A stretch of 64,000 nt of DNA from Sinomonas humi (GCF_000802235.1 NZ_JTDL01000091.1:1-64000), one strand, 5' to 3'; positions 30,733 to 39,475 are shown, numbered from the stretch's first letter. A program made the numbers and translations. The notes: generated by a model from the sequence alone, not told the origin.

Positions 30733-30796
30733 TGGCGGGAGTTGGCGTACCCGAAACGGTCTGGGGCGGGAGTTGGCGTACCCGAAACGGTCTGGG
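30733..30796. repeat. Two tandem copies of a ~31-bp element with inverted core
   Basis: Two near-identical units (gggagttggcgtacccgaaa followed by cggtctgggg) lie tandem about 85 nt beyond the 46-bp array. Their core gtacccgaaac is the reverse complement of gtttcgggtac, the core of the 46-bp unit. The array and this pair therefore carry the same motif in opposite orientations. Confidence 0.9.
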
Positions 30797-30803
30797 GGCG
30801 GGG

Positions 30804-31745
30804 CTAGGCCTCGGGGGTTCCCTGGTGGAAACGGAGGCGCCACCGGCCGTCGGACCGCTGCCAGAGTGAGCTCCTCAAGGCGGAGCCGCCCGCGCCTTCG
30901 GTCCGGTAGAGGACTTGGATGAGATCCCGTGAGAGGGGAGCGGCCTCGACGAGCTCGAACGTCACGCTGACCTCGGGGTCCTGCACGAGAGCGTCGACGA
31001 TCTCGTCCCGCAGCCAGAGCCGCCCCGACTGCCCGATCTCGCGGTATTCGGGATGAAGGAGATACGCGAGCTGGCCGAAGTCGCCTCGTGTCTCAGGATC
31101 AAGGAGCTCCTGTTCGAGTTCGACGACGGCCTCGACCTCATGCGGTTGGGCCAGACGGCTTGACTCACCTCGCGCGTCGGCCTCTGGCTCGGCTTCTTCA
31201 ACCCCGCCGAAGAGGTCATCCTGAACCGCCTCCGGGACGGGCGCGGGAGTAGCCGGCTGTGGCAGGTCCCGTCCTAGAGCGCCCCCGAAGCCAGGCCCGA
31301 CGACGGGAAGGGCACCAGCCTGAAACGCTGTTGCACAGGCCCTCGCACGCTCGTCCGCGGCCTCGTTGAGCGAATGACCCGCGTGGCCCTTGACCCACTC
31401 GAAGGTGTAAGAGCGGCCGACGAGCTCGTCGTCAATCTGCCGCAGGAGGTCCACGTTGAGCACGGGCTTCCCGTCGGCCTTCTTCCACCCACGCCGCTTC
31501 CAGTTCGGCATCCACTTGGTGACGCAGTTGATCACGTACTGGCTGTCGCAGAGTATGTGCAACGGCTCGTGAGGCAGATGAGCAGTCGACCGGAACAGGT
31601 CGAGGACGGCCATGAGCTCGCCCTGATTGTTGGTGCCGTGCGCCCAGCCGCCGGCGTGCCACCGGTCCTCGTCGACGTACCACGCCCAGCCCGCAGGGCC
31701 GGGGTTTCCGAGGGCAGAACCGTCTGCAGCGGCGGTGATTGTCAT
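30804..31745 (-). CDS. Ribonuclease HI fused to a C-terminal DUF4440/NTF2-like domain
   Basis: This 313-residue protein has an N-terminal RNase HI domain with all four catalytic acids: Asp8 (AAADGSALGNPGPAGWAWYV), Glu43 (NNQGELMAV), Asp67 (LCDSQYV) and Asp131 (NEAADERA). It cuts the RNA strand of RNA-DNA hybrids. A Pro-rich linker (residues about 160-200) leads to a second domain from about residue 205: LEQELLDPETRGDFGQLAYL, HPEYREIGQSGRLWLRDEIV and DPEVSVTFELVEAAPLSRDL. That is the DUF4440/SnoaL-like cone fold. Ordinary RNase HI is about 150 residues. The ATG at 31745 fits the RNase start. The gene's stop lies just after the inverted 31-bp repeats. Confidence 0.88.
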   Translation of the reverse strand: MTITAAADGSALGNPGPAGWAWYVDEDRWHAGGWAHGTNNQGELMAVLDLFRSTAHLPHEPLHILCDSQYVINCVTKWMPNWKRRGWKKADGKPVLNVDLLRQIDDELVGRSYTFEWVKGHAGHSLNEAADERARACATAFQAGALPVVGPGFGGALGRDLPQPATPAPVPEAVQDDLFGGVEEAEPEADARGESSRLAQPHEVEAVVELEQELLDPETRGDFGQLAYLLHPEYREIGQSGRLWLRDEIVDALVQDPEVSVTFELVEAAPLSRDLIQVLYRTEGAGGSALRSSLWQRSDGRWRLRFHQGTPEA

Positions 31746-31770
31746 GCCGTCCATCCTGCCAGAACAGACC

Positions 31771-31835
31771 GACAACCTAAGCCGGGACAACCTAAGCCGG
31801 GCCCACTCCCAGCTGCGTAGTGGGCCCGGCTTAGG
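31771..31835 (-). terminator. 17-bp perfect inverted repeat with adjoining 15-bp duplication
   Basis: cctaagccgggcccact (31791-31807) and its exact complement (31819-31835) form a 17-bp stem with an 11-nt loop. The 15-mer gacaacctaagccgg is duplicated at 31771-31785 and 31786-31800. On the minus strand the stem begins about 16 nt after the WXG100 stop, so it probably ends that transcript, although no T-run follows. Confidence 0.7.
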
Positions 31836-31850
31836 CGTGGAGAACAGCGC

Positions 31851-32138
31851 CTAGAGGAATAGCCTCGCGTTGCTGCTCTCCATTTCCTGATACCCCACAC
31901 TCGCTTGTTGAAGCGCAAGTCCTATCGCGTCCAGCGACGACTCCACCTGGACATGCGTCCCGGCCCACTGCGTCACAACCCCTTGGAAATTGGTGGCTGC
32001 CTGCCCCTGCCAGCTTGCGCCGAGGCCTTCGAGGTCCACTCGGAGGCTTCGCACCTCGGCCCGGACCCGCTCGACGGCGGCCGCAACCTTCTGGGCGCTC
32101 GCGGTCATCTGCTCGGTATCAGCCTTCAAAACGGCCAT
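31851..32138 (-). CDS. WXG100 family (ESAT-6-like) type VII secretion substrate
   Basis: This 95-residue protein is a typical helical-hairpin WXG100 protein. The turn motif is W43-Q-G45 (LGASWQGQAATNFQG), and the C-terminal YQEME looks like the YxxxD/E export signal. The first residues MAVLKADTEQMTASAQKVAA resemble EsxA-type starts. Such proteins are exported as dimers by type VII secretion systems. No EccC, EccB or partner WXG gene lies in the window, so this is an orphan copy. AGAGGACG precedes the ATG. Confidence 0.92.
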   Translation of the reverse strand: MAVLKADTEQMTASAQKVAAAVERVRAEVRSLRVDLEGLGASWQGQAATNFQGVVTQWAGTHVQVESSLDAIGLALQQASVGYQEMESSNARLFL

Positions 32139-32279
32139 GGTCGTCCTCTGTTCCCGTGATCTTCCGCCGACGTTCCTGCCGGCTTTCCCAGTCGACTTCG
32201 GGTCCCTCGCCCGCTGTCACCACGAGCCTAGGAAGCCGAAGGGACGCCTCGCAGCCCGTCGTCGTCGTATGTGGACAAC

Positions 32280-33857
32280 TCAGGAGATTTCGCTGTCCTC
32301 GGGGGAGGCTTTCGGGGGGATCGGGGCGACCGGAGTGACCGGGGGGACCCTTCGGAGGCCCCCAGTATCGAGCGCGGGCAGGCTTTCTGGCGGCTCGGGC
32401 GACTGCTCGGCCGCGACCTGATGGGGCAGTTCAATGACGAAGGTGGCCCCGCCCCCGGGAGTGGGCCGGTGACGCACGGTGCCGCCGTGGGCACCGACGA
32501 TGGCCGCGACGATCGCCAGGCCGAGGCCTGTACCGCCCGTATCGCGAGTGCGCGACGTGTCTGCCCGGTAGAAGCGCTCGAAGATCTTGGGAGCGTCCTT
32601 CTCAGAGATGCCCGGACCGTGGTCCCGTACCTCGAGCACCGAGAAGAGCCCACCTTGCCCGCGGCGTGCGCCCACCGCAATCTCAAGGGGCGAACCCTGC
32701 GGCGTGTACCGCAGCGCGTTGCCCACCAGATTGCCCACGACCTGCCTGAGCCGACCCTCGTCGCCGAGCGCCGGGGCCGCCGCTGGGCCAACGCCGGGGG
32801 CGAGTCCCACGAGGCGCACGCTCCTGTCCGGCGCGGATGCTTGGGCGTCCACGACGGCGTCGTGGCCGATCGGGAGGAAATCGACTGGCCGCAGGAGCAC
32901 GGGCCGCTGCTCGTCGAGCCGCGCGAGGGTCAGAAGGTCCTCGACCATGGTGCCCATGCGCTTGGCCTCGCTCTCGATCCTGCCCATCGCCATCCCGACG
33001 TCCTCCTGCGTCGAGAGGGCTCCGTGCCGGTACAGCTCGGAGAAGCCTCGGATGGTCACGAGGGGAGTGCGCAGCTCGTGGGACGCGTCCGAGACGAACC
33101 GCCGCATCCGGGCCTCCGATTCCGTTCGGTCGCGGAAGGCCTGCTCGATATGGGCGAGCATGGTGTTGAGCGAGGTCGAAAGCCGGCCGAGCTCGGTGCC
33201 CGGGGCCTCTTCGTCGACGCGTTGGGAAAGGTCCCCTGCGGCGATGGCTGCGGCAGTCTTCTCGACCCGGCGGAGGGGCCGGAACGCCCGCGTCACCGTC
33301 CAAGAAGCGACGAAGAAGACGACAGCGAGCGTGAGGACGCCGACGCCGATCTCGAGGAGGAGCGTGTGGTTCATGGCGTCGTCGACGCTCGTGAGCGGAA
33401 GCGCGATGAGCATCGCGGCGCGTTCACCCGTGCTCGTGATGCGGACGGGGATTGCGATGTACCGCCAGTCCGAATCGCCGTCTGTCCCGTTGGCCTGCCG
33501 GATGATGTGCTGGCTCTGCATCTGCTGCGCCTCGTCCGGGGTGATCATGGCGACATCGGGCCGCGCCTGATTCGGATTGGGCACGGGGTACGTGCGCGGC
33601 GGTGCGCTGCTCGTGTAGAGGACCAGGACGTAGTCGGTCGGAAGCTCGGGATTCGGGGTGGTCAGCAGGTCGATGTTCTGGTTCTGCTGAGCGTAGTCGG
33701 AGGCGTCGATGAGCTTGTCATCCACTTGTCCGACCAGGAACTGGTGGAGCTGCGTGAGCGTCCCCGCGCTCGTGAAGACGATTGCCGCCGTGAGGAGCAC
33801 CATCATGACGGCGACGAGCTGCGAGCGCAGTGACGCCGTCTTCCAGCGGGCGAGCAT
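32280..33857 (-). CDS. HAMP-containing sensor histidine kinase
   Basis: This 525-residue membrane sensor has an N-terminal membrane segment (residues about 13-32), an extracytoplasmic sensor region to about 167, a second segment (EIGVGVLTLAVVFFVASWTV), a HAMP linker (AFRPLRRVEKTAAAIAAGDL), an H-box with phospho-acceptor His260 (SDASHELRTPLVTI), and a HATPase domain with N box (LVGNALRYTP), DHGPGI and GTGLGLAI. The C-terminal tail is Pro/Ser-rich. The gene follows the response regulator with only one base between them. The signal is unknown. Confidence 0.92.
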   Translation of the reverse strand: MLARWKTASLRSQLVAVMMVLLTAAIVFTSAGTLTQLHQFLVGQVDDKLIDASDYAQQNQNIDLLTTPNPELPTDYVLVLYTSSAPPRTYPVPNPNQARPDVAMITPDEAQQMQSQHIIRQANGTDGDSDWRYIAIPVRITSTGERAAMLIALPLTSVDDAMNHTLLLEIGVGVLTLAVVFFVASWTVTRAFRPLRRVEKTAAAIAAGDLSQRVDEEAPGTELGRLSTSLNTMLAHIEQAFRDRTESEARMRRFVSDASHELRTPLVTIRGFSELYRHGALSTQEDVGMAMGRIESEAKRMGTMVEDLLTLARLDEQRPVLLRPVDFLPIGHDAVVDAQASAPDRSVRLVGLAPGVGPAAAPALGDEGRLRQVVGNLVGNALRYTPQGSPLEIAVGARRGQGGLFSVLEVRDHGPGISEKDAPKIFERFYRADTSRTRDTGGTGLGLAIVAAIVGAHGGTVRHRPTPGGGATFVIELPHQVAAEQSPEPPESLPALDTGGLRRVPPVTPVAPIPPKASPEDSEIS

Positions 33858-33858
33858 G

Positions 33859-34572
33859 TTACCGCTTTTCGGCGGTCCTGAGGACGTAGCCGACGCCGCG
33901 CTTGGTCTGGATGAGGCTCGGTCCATTCGCGTCCACCTTGCGCCGGAGGTACGAGATGTAGGACTCCACGATCGACGCGTCACCGTTGAAGTCGTATTCC
34001 CAGACGTGGTCGAGGATCTGCGACTTCGAGAGGACCCGGTTGGGGTTGAGCATCATGTAGCGCAGGAGTTTGAACTCGGTCGGGGAGAGGTCGATGGTCA
34101 TGCCGCCCCGACGGACCTCGTGTGCGTCGTCGTCGAGCTCGAGGTCGTCGACTCGGATCACCGCGTCGTCGTCGAGGATGGGCTGGGTGCGGCGGAGGAC
34201 GGCGCGGATGCGCGCGACGACCTCGTCGAGGCTGAAGGGCTTCGTGACGTAGTCGTCGCCGCCCACGGTGAGGCCTTGGACCTTGTCCTCGGTCTCGTCC
34301 TTGGCAGTGAGGAACAGGACTGGAACGTAGCGGCCCGATGCACGGAGCTTGCGGGTCACGGTGAAGCCGTCCATGTCAGGCAGCATGACGTCGAGCACCA
34401 TGAGATCGGGCGCCTGCTCCTCGGCGGCTGCGAGGGCTTCGCGGCCGTTGCTCGCCGCGATGACCTCGAAGCCCGCGAAGCGCAGCGACGTCGAAAGCAG
34501 TTCGCGGATGTTGGGCTCGTCGTCCACGACGAGCAGCTTGGCTTCAGGTCCCGTGTTCTTCACGCCTTTCAT
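33859..34572 (-). CDS. OmpR/PhoB-family response regulator
   Basis: This 237-residue protein has a receiver domain with phospho-acceptor Asp61 (LMVLDVMLPDMDG), the acidic pair in VVDDEPN and Lys in VTKPFSLDE. The C-terminal winged helix shows LSPTEFKLLRYMMLNPNRVL, then SIVESYISYLRRKVD and TKRGVGYVLR. It pairs with the adjacent kinase and is transcribed first. Sequence alone does not name the orthologue; TrcR- and CseB-like regulators look similar. It ends 1 base before the kinase ATG, so translation is coupled. Confidence 0.93.
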   Translation of the reverse strand: MKGVKNTGPEAKLLVVDDEPNIRELLSTSLRFAGFEVIAASNGREALAAAEEQAPDLMVLDVMLPDMDGFTVTRKLRASGRYVPVLFLTAKDETEDKVQGLTVGGDDYVTKPFSLDEVVARIRAVLRRTQPILDDDAVIRVDDLELDDDAHEVRRGGMTIDLSPTEFKLLRYMMLNPNRVLSKSQILDHVWEYDFNGDASIVESYISYLRRKVDANGPSLIQTKRGVGYVLRTAEKR

Positions 34573-34671
34573 GTTGCGCCCAGTTTCTGAGAATCGGCTG
34601 GAGGTATTCTGTGAGCGGACGACGGCGCCGCTGGGCCTTGATTGAGAGGCATCCGAGGGGACGTGGCCGGC

Positions 34672-36315
34672 TCAGTCCTTCGCGAGGTCGGCCGCGTCGA
34701 CGATGCGGTAGGCGTACCCCTGCTCGGCCAGGAAGCGCTGGCGTTTCGCGGCGAATTCCTGGTCGAGGGTGTCCCGCGCGACGAGCGCGTAGAAGCGCGC
34801 CGCTCGCCCGTCAGCCTTGGGGCGCAGGAGCCGTCCCAGTCGCTGGGCCTCCTCCTGACGAGAACCGAACGAGCCGGAGACCTGGATCGCGACGGCGGCC
34901 TCGGGAAGATCGATCGAGAAGTTGGCAACCTTCGAGACGACGAGGCGGTTCAGCTCGCCGGCGCGGAACGCGTCGAAGAGCCGCTGCCGTTCCTTGACGC
35001 TCGTCGAGCCCTTGATCACGGGCGCGTTCACCCGCTCCCCGATCTCGTCGAGCTGGTCGATGTACTGCCCGATGACGAGCAGCTGGTCGTTCGCATGCCG
35101 GGCGACGAGCCGTTCGACGACGTCCGTCTTCGTCTCGCTCGATGCGCAGAGACGGTACTTGTCGGCGTCGTCGGCCATCGCGTACGCCATGCGCTCCTCG
35201 CGCGGCAGGTCGACGCGGACCTCGACGCAGTCGGCGGGTGCGATGTAGCCCTGCGCCTCGATGTCCTTCCACGGTGCGTCGTATCGCTTGGGCCCAATGA
35301 GCGAGAACACCTCGCCTTCGCGGCCGTCCTCCCGGACGAGCGTCGCCGTGAGTCCCAGCCGACGGCGGGCCTGCAGATCCGCCGTCATGCGGAAGATCGG
35401 CGCGGGCAGCAGATGGACCTCGTCGTAGACGATGAGCCCCCAGTCGTTCTGGTCCACGAGCTCGAGGTGCGGGTAGAGGCCGCCGCGCTTGACCGTGAGG
35501 ACCTGGTATGTCGCGATCGTCACGGGCCGGACCTCCTTGACGGAGCCCGAATACTCGCCGATCTCGTCCTCGGTGAGGCTCGTGCGCTTGAGCAGTTCCT
35601 GCTTCCACTGGCGCGCCGAGACGGTGTTCGTGACGAGGATGAGCGTCGTGGTCGAGGACTGCGCCATCGCGGCGGCGCCGACGAGGGTCTTGCCCGCACC
35701 GCACGGGAGGACGACGACGCCGCTGCCGCCGGCCCAGAAGTTCTCCGCGGCGAGGCGCTGGTACGGCCGGAGGGACCACCCGGTCTCCTCGAGCGCTATG
35801 GGATGCGGGGTGCCGTCCACGTAGCCGGCGCGGTCGTCGGCGGGCCACCCGATCTTCAGGAGCGCCTGCTTGAGCTGGCCGCGTTCCGAGGAATGGACGA
35901 CGACGGTCTCCCCATCGATGCGCGGCCCCAGGAGGGGCGCGATCTTCTTCGCGCGCATGACTTCCTCGAGCACGGGGTAGTCGTCCGTCCGCATGACGAG
36001 GCCGTGCTGGGGGTCCTTCTCGAGCCGCAGCCTGCCGTAGCGGGACATGGTCTCCTCGACGTCGATGAGGAGCGAGTGCGGGACCGGGAACCGGGAGTAG
36101 CGCAGGAGGGTGTCGAGGACCTTCTCGGCGTCGATCCCGGCGGCCCGTGCGTTCCACAGCCCGAGGGGCGTGACCCGGTAGGTGTGGACGTGCTCGGGGG
36201 CGCGCTCGAGCTCGGCGAACGCTGCGATGGCGTGCCGTGCCTCGGTTGCCTTCTCGTGGTCTACCTCGAGCAGGATGGTCTTGTCGCTCTGGACGATCAG
36301 CGGACCGTCAGACAC
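34672..36315 (-). CDS. DNA repair helicase XPB (bacterial)
   Basis: This 547-residue superfamily 2 helicase resembles archaeal and bacterial XPB. The N-terminal damage-recognition-like part ends near residue 150. The motor has Walker A CGAGKT (205-210), DEVH box (298-301), GLTATLVREDGREGEVFSLI with motif III, and the C-terminal QYIDQLDEIGERVNAPVIKG and QRLGRLLRPK motifs. It probably unwinds DNA in repair or transcription-linked processes. It lies 30 nt downstream of the helicase-associated gene on the same strand, the usual actinobacterial pair. Confidence 0.93.
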   Translation of the reverse strand: MSDGPLIVQSDKTILLEVDHEKATEARHAIAAFAELERAPEHVHTYRVTPLGLWNARAAGIDAEKVLDTLLRYSRFPVPHSLLIDVEETMSRYGRLRLEKDPQHGLVMRTDDYPVLEEVMRAKKIAPLLGPRIDGETVVVHSSERGQLKQALLKIGWPADDRAGYVDGTPHPIALEETGWSLRPYQRLAAENFWAGGSGVVVLPCGAGKTLVGAAAMAQSSTTTLILVTNTVSARQWKQELLKRTSLTEDEIGEYSGSVKEVRPVTIATYQVLTVKRGGLYPHLELVDQNDWGLIVYDEVHLLPAPIFRMTADLQARRRLGLTATLVREDGREGEVFSLIGPKRYDAPWKDIEAQGYIAPADCVEVRVDLPREERMAYAMADDADKYRLCASSETKTDVVERLVARHANDQLLVIGQYIDQLDEIGERVNAPVIKGSTSVKERQRLFDAFRAGELNRLVVSKVANFSIDLPEAAVAIQVSGSFGSRQEEAQRLGRLLRPKADGRAARFYALVARDTLDQEFAAKRQRFLAEQGYAYRIVDAADLAKD

Positions 36316-36345
36316 CGGTACTCCTTCTTGAGCCCGCTCTGCTGC

Positions 36346-38742
36346 TCAGGCCAGCTCGACGTCGATGATGCGATGCACGCTGAGCACGCGCTCGGTTTCC
36401 CGTTCCGGGTCGAAGACGCGTACCCGGCCCGCTGAGATCGAGACCGGACGCAGCTCTTCGACCGTCGAGTTGCCGAGCGCGTCAACGATATTCAAGCGTA
36501 CTGCCCGCTTGAGCCGGATGGCCTTCTGCAGCGTCTCGATGCCGAGCATGGGGGCGGCCTCGTCGCCGTTGGCGACCACGGCAGACTGGTTCCGCAGGAT
36601 CGCGAGCTGGGCTTCGACGTCGTCTACTGATGGGACGGCGGGCCGCGGCTCAGGAGTGGGCAGCCTGGGCGCATCCGTGCCTCCGCGCGAGCGCTGGAGC
36701 CGCACTGCCGGATCGAACGAGGAATCGATGGCCGGCGCCAAGCCGAGCTCGCGAAGGACGGTTGCTGCTTCCTGCGGCGTGGCGTTGCTGACCAACACCG
36801 TCGGTGCGATCTGGGTGAGGCCGAGCTGCTGGGCGGAGGGCTCGCGGAGGAGCCCGGCGAGGGCGGCTTCGTCGTCGCTCGCGATGAACGACCCTGCACG
36901 CCCGATCCGGATCCGTCCGTAGCGGCCGGCAGTGTCCTCGATGAGGTATGCGAGGGGCTGCGGGACGCCGGCCTCCGCGTGCTGGGCGAGGAAGGCGGAG
37001 ATCGACGCGGCGTCCTCGCCGGCGTCGAGCGCTCGCCGGAGGCTCGCGGCCGAGAAGCGGTAGATCGTGGCCGGTCCGCGCCCTTCCGGGTCGGCGAGGA
37101 GGGCGAGGCGTCGCGCGAGGCCCGGCTCGAGGTAGCCTGGCGCGACCGCGGTGAGGTCGGCCTGGAGATGGATCCGGTCGACGCTCTGCGGGAGGATTTC
37201 CTCGAGAAGGGCGCGCAGACCCTCGTAGTCGCCGCGCACGACGGCGGAGCCAGCCCTCGTGATCGCGCCAGACCCGAGGAAGCCGATCATCGTCGCCTCG
37301 ACGAGGACACCGTCGAGGAGGCCGCGGAGGCGGCGGGCGAGGCGAGGCTGGGCCCACTCGAGGCGGGTCCGGACGTCCTCGGCGCGGACGACGACGGCGC
37401 GCCCCTCCGCGCTGTTCGCCTCACCGCTGAGCTCGGCCGCCACTTCGAGGACCCGACGCCGGACTGCCGCCGCATCGGGGCGCTGTCCCTCGCCTGCAAG
37501 AGGCGCGAGCTGCCCGCCGCCCTCGGCGGCCATGGCGAGCGAGGCCACCCGCGGCGTGTCGAGCCAGGCGGCCGCGATGCGCAGCCATTGCTCGGGGCGG
37601 GAGAGCGCGAGCCATTCTTCGGCCGCCGTCGCGCGCCACGTCGACGTGTCGACGTCGAGCGTGATGATCCCCACGGCCGCGGCCAGCTCGAGTGCGAGGA
37701 CCGTCTGATCGGAGTCGGCACGCAGCGCGGCCGTGAGGCGCCGCAGCTCCCGGGTCCCGACCCCGCCCGCCCGCAGCGTTTCGATGGGCCTCTCGGAGGC
37801 CTCGACCGCGAGCCCGCTGACGAGCCGCAGGACCTCGCCGATCGCGCCGAGCGCGGCGTTGCGCCGAAGGGCCGTGCTGGTCGTCGCGGCGGGCGGGGGC
37901 GGCGGGTCGAGCGCGAGGCCGGGGACGATCCGTCCGCCGCGCAGGGCGAGCCCCACCGGCCGGGGCAGTTCGACGTGCTCGTCGTCGAGCGGGACGAGGA
38001 GCCCGTGCGAAAGGAGCCAGTCGACCGGGTTGTCCGTCTTCCTCCCCGGGCGTACACGCGCTTCGGCGTGCGGCACCGCGCCGACGGGCCAGTTCGTGAA
38101 CTTCGAGAGGACCTCGCGCGCCTTCGGGGGAGCGCTTTCGAGAGCTTCGGGGAGCGCCGCCCAACGCTCGAGCGCGTACGCAGCAGCGATGTGGTGCTCG
38201 ACGTGCTGCTGTTGGGCCGCTGCCGGGATTGCGTTGACGATGTCCGCGGCCTTCTCGGCGAAGAACTGCGAGACGGACGTGAGCTCGGTGTAGCACCGCC
38301 CGAGGCCTGCCGGGTAGCTGCCCAGAACCTCCCTGAGCCGTGCAACCGGCTGATAGTAGCGCCGCCTGCTTCCGGACGCGGAGTGGATGGAATCGGGCGG
38401 ATCAGCGCGGTAGATCAGGGCGAGCTGCGAGAGCTCGGCGAGGATCGCGTCGAGGGTGCCGAGTGTCGCGTTGCCCACGGCGTGGCGGAGTTCGACGGCG
38501 CTGCCGCTGCGGCCTTCGTCCTCGTCAGTGGTGAGGACGAGCGCCTCGAGCACCTGCAGTTGCGGCTTGGACAGCGATTCGAGGGCCCGCTGGAGGCTCA
38601 CACGGGCACAGGCCCGAGCGGCGAGGGCCGCAAAATCGGGAACGCCGGGCGTGATGAGGTCCGGCCTGGCGGCGAAGAGCCGGCGTAGAGCATCGTTGCC
38701 CCGAGCGGATAGTTCTTCGGCGAGTGCGCGGATCGATGACAT
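36346..38742 (-). CDS. Helicase-associated domain protein, partner of XPB
   Basis: This 798-residue protein has no helicase motor of its own. It begins MSSIRALAEELSARGNDALR and ends with a WYL-like or helicase-C_3-type segment (RLKRAVRLNIVDALGNSTVE, then RVLSVHRIIDVELA). The middle resembles a winged-helix region (LRRLTAALRADSDQTVLALE) and the XPB/Ssl2 N-terminal domain. The C-terminal half carries QSVDRIHLQADLTAVAPGYL. It probably acts with XPB on DNA. I chose the ATG at 38742 because a strong AAAGGAGG precedes it; the frame stays open far upstream without support. Confidence 0.85.
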   Translation of the reverse strand: MSSIRALAEELSARGNDALRRLFAARPDLITPGVPDFAALAARACARVSLQRALESLSKPQLQVLEALVLTTDEDEGRSGSAVELRHAVGNATLGTLDAILAELSQLALIYRADPPDSIHSASGSRRRYYQPVARLREVLGSYPAGLGRCYTELTSVSQFFAEKAADIVNAIPAAAQQQHVEHHIAAAYALERWAALPEALESAPPKAREVLSKFTNWPVGAVPHAEARVRPGRKTDNPVDWLLSHGLLVPLDDEHVELPRPVGLALRGGRIVPGLALDPPPPPAATTSTALRRNAALGAIGEVLRLVSGLAVEASERPIETLRAGGVGTRELRRLTAALRADSDQTVLALELAAAVGIITLDVDTSTWRATAAEEWLALSRPEQWLRIAAAWLDTPRVASLAMAAEGGGQLAPLAGEGQRPDAAAVRRRVLEVAAELSGEANSAEGRAVVVRAEDVRTRLEWAQPRLARRLRGLLDGVLVEATMIGFLGSGAITRAGSAVVRGDYEGLRALLEEILPQSVDRIHLQADLTAVAPGYLEPGLARRLALLADPEGRGPATIYRFSAASLRRALDAGEDAASISAFLAQHAEAGVPQPLAYLIEDTAGRYGRIRIGRAGSFIASDDEAALAGLLREPSAQQLGLTQIAPTVLVSNATPQEAATVLRELGLAPAIDSSFDPAVRLQRSRGGTDAPRLPTPEPRPAVPSVDDVEAQLAILRNQSAVVANGDEAAPMLGIETLQKAIRLKRAVRLNIVDALGNSTVEELRPVSISAGRVRVFDPERETERVLSVHRIIDVELA

Positions 38743-38746
38743 GCCC

Positions 38747-38959
38747 CTAGCGCTTCCTCCTTTCAAGGAACGTCGCGACGAGCGCGGCGCCCATGCATGC
38801 AAACGCGAGCGGGAGACCGTAGAGCACGACGGCGGCCATCCAGCCAGGAGGCGTCTTTCCCGAGGCGGCCAGTGCGAAGGCAAGCGCGACCATCGCGAAA
38901 GAGAAGACCGCGACAGCGGCACCGCCCCAAGAGGCGACGCGGCGGAATGTTGGCGCCAT
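38747..38959 (-). CDS. Small two-helix membrane protein upstream of the helicase-associated gene
   Basis: This 70-residue protein has two hydrophobic helices (SWGGAAVAVFSFAMVALAFA and MAAVVLYGLPLAFACMGAAL) and a basic end RRKR. It matches no family I know. It ends 4 nt before the helicase-associated start, and that gene's AAAGGAGG ribosome-binding site lies within its final codons, so the two are translationally linked. It could be a membrane tether or only a passenger. Confidence 0.55.
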   Translation of the reverse strand: MAPTFRRVASWGGAAVAVFSFAMVALAFALAASGKTPPGWMAAVVLYGLPLAFACMGAALVATFLERRKR

Positions 38960-39096
38960 GAATCCAAACCTAACAGTGCCAGCGCCTCTGGCGCGTCCGT
39001 AGCTGGCCGGACACAGTAATCTAGGGAGAGCGGCCTGCGCCGACGGCGCCCGCTATCTCTCTTTCTTGGAGCAACCAACAGATTGGGGTCAGGGCG

Positions 39097-39474
39097 GTGC
39101 CCACTGGCAAGGTCAAGTTCTTCGACAAGGCGAAAGGCTTCGGGTTCATCGCGGGCGATGACGGGCACGAGGTCTTCCTGCCGGGCAGCGCCGTCCCCGC
39201 CGGCGCGGGGGAGATCAGGACCGGAACCCGGCTCGAGTACGGCATCGCCGAGGGCAAGCGCGGCCCGCAGGCGCTCGGCGTGCGGGTGCTCGAGAAGCTT
39301 CCGTCGGTGGCCCGGGCCAAGCGCATGCCCGCACGCGAACTGGCCCCGATTGTCCAGGACCTCGTGAGCGTCCTCGACAATCTGTCCGGCCAGCTCGCGA
39401 AGGGGACCTACCCCGAGAAGGGCGCCACCATCGCGGCCGCCCTCCGCCGCGTCGCAGACCAGCTCGACGTCTGA
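39097..39474 (+). CDS. Cold-shock-domain protein with C-terminal extension
   Basis: This 125-residue protein has an N-terminal cold-shock domain: GKVKFFDKAKGFGFIAGDDG (RNP1 at 13-18) and VFLPGSAV in place of the usual VFVH RNP2, so one RNP2 aromatic/His position is changed. The remaining 55 residues (RMPARELAPIVQDLVSVLDN) are helical and absent from CspA (about 67 residues). It binds single-stranded RNA or DNA. The start is GTG. It is divergent from the XPB module and lies 1 nt before the DUF3027 gene. Confidence 0.88.
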   Translation: MPTGKVKFFDKAKGFGFIAGDDGHEVFLPGSAVPAGAGEIRTGTRLEYGIAEGKRGPQALGVRVLEKLPSVARAKRMPARELAPIVQDLVSVLDNLSGQLAKGTYPEKGATIAAALRRVADQLDV

Positions 39475-39475
39475 C

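Noticed and set aside
30438-30796. 46-bp array as a CRISPR locus
   Set aside because: Copies are head-to-tail without unique spacers, and there are no cas genes in the window.
30496-30807. Open frame inside the repeat array
   Set aside because: The 46-bp period shifts frame each copy, and there is no ribosome-binding site.
34642-36435. Plus-strand frame of 597 codons opposite XPB
   Set aside because: It mirrors XPB codons, has no ribosome-binding site and matches nothing known.
36979-38688. Plus-strand frame of 569 codons opposite the helicase-associated gene
   Set aside because: Same reason; the minus-strand gene has a clear start and family features.
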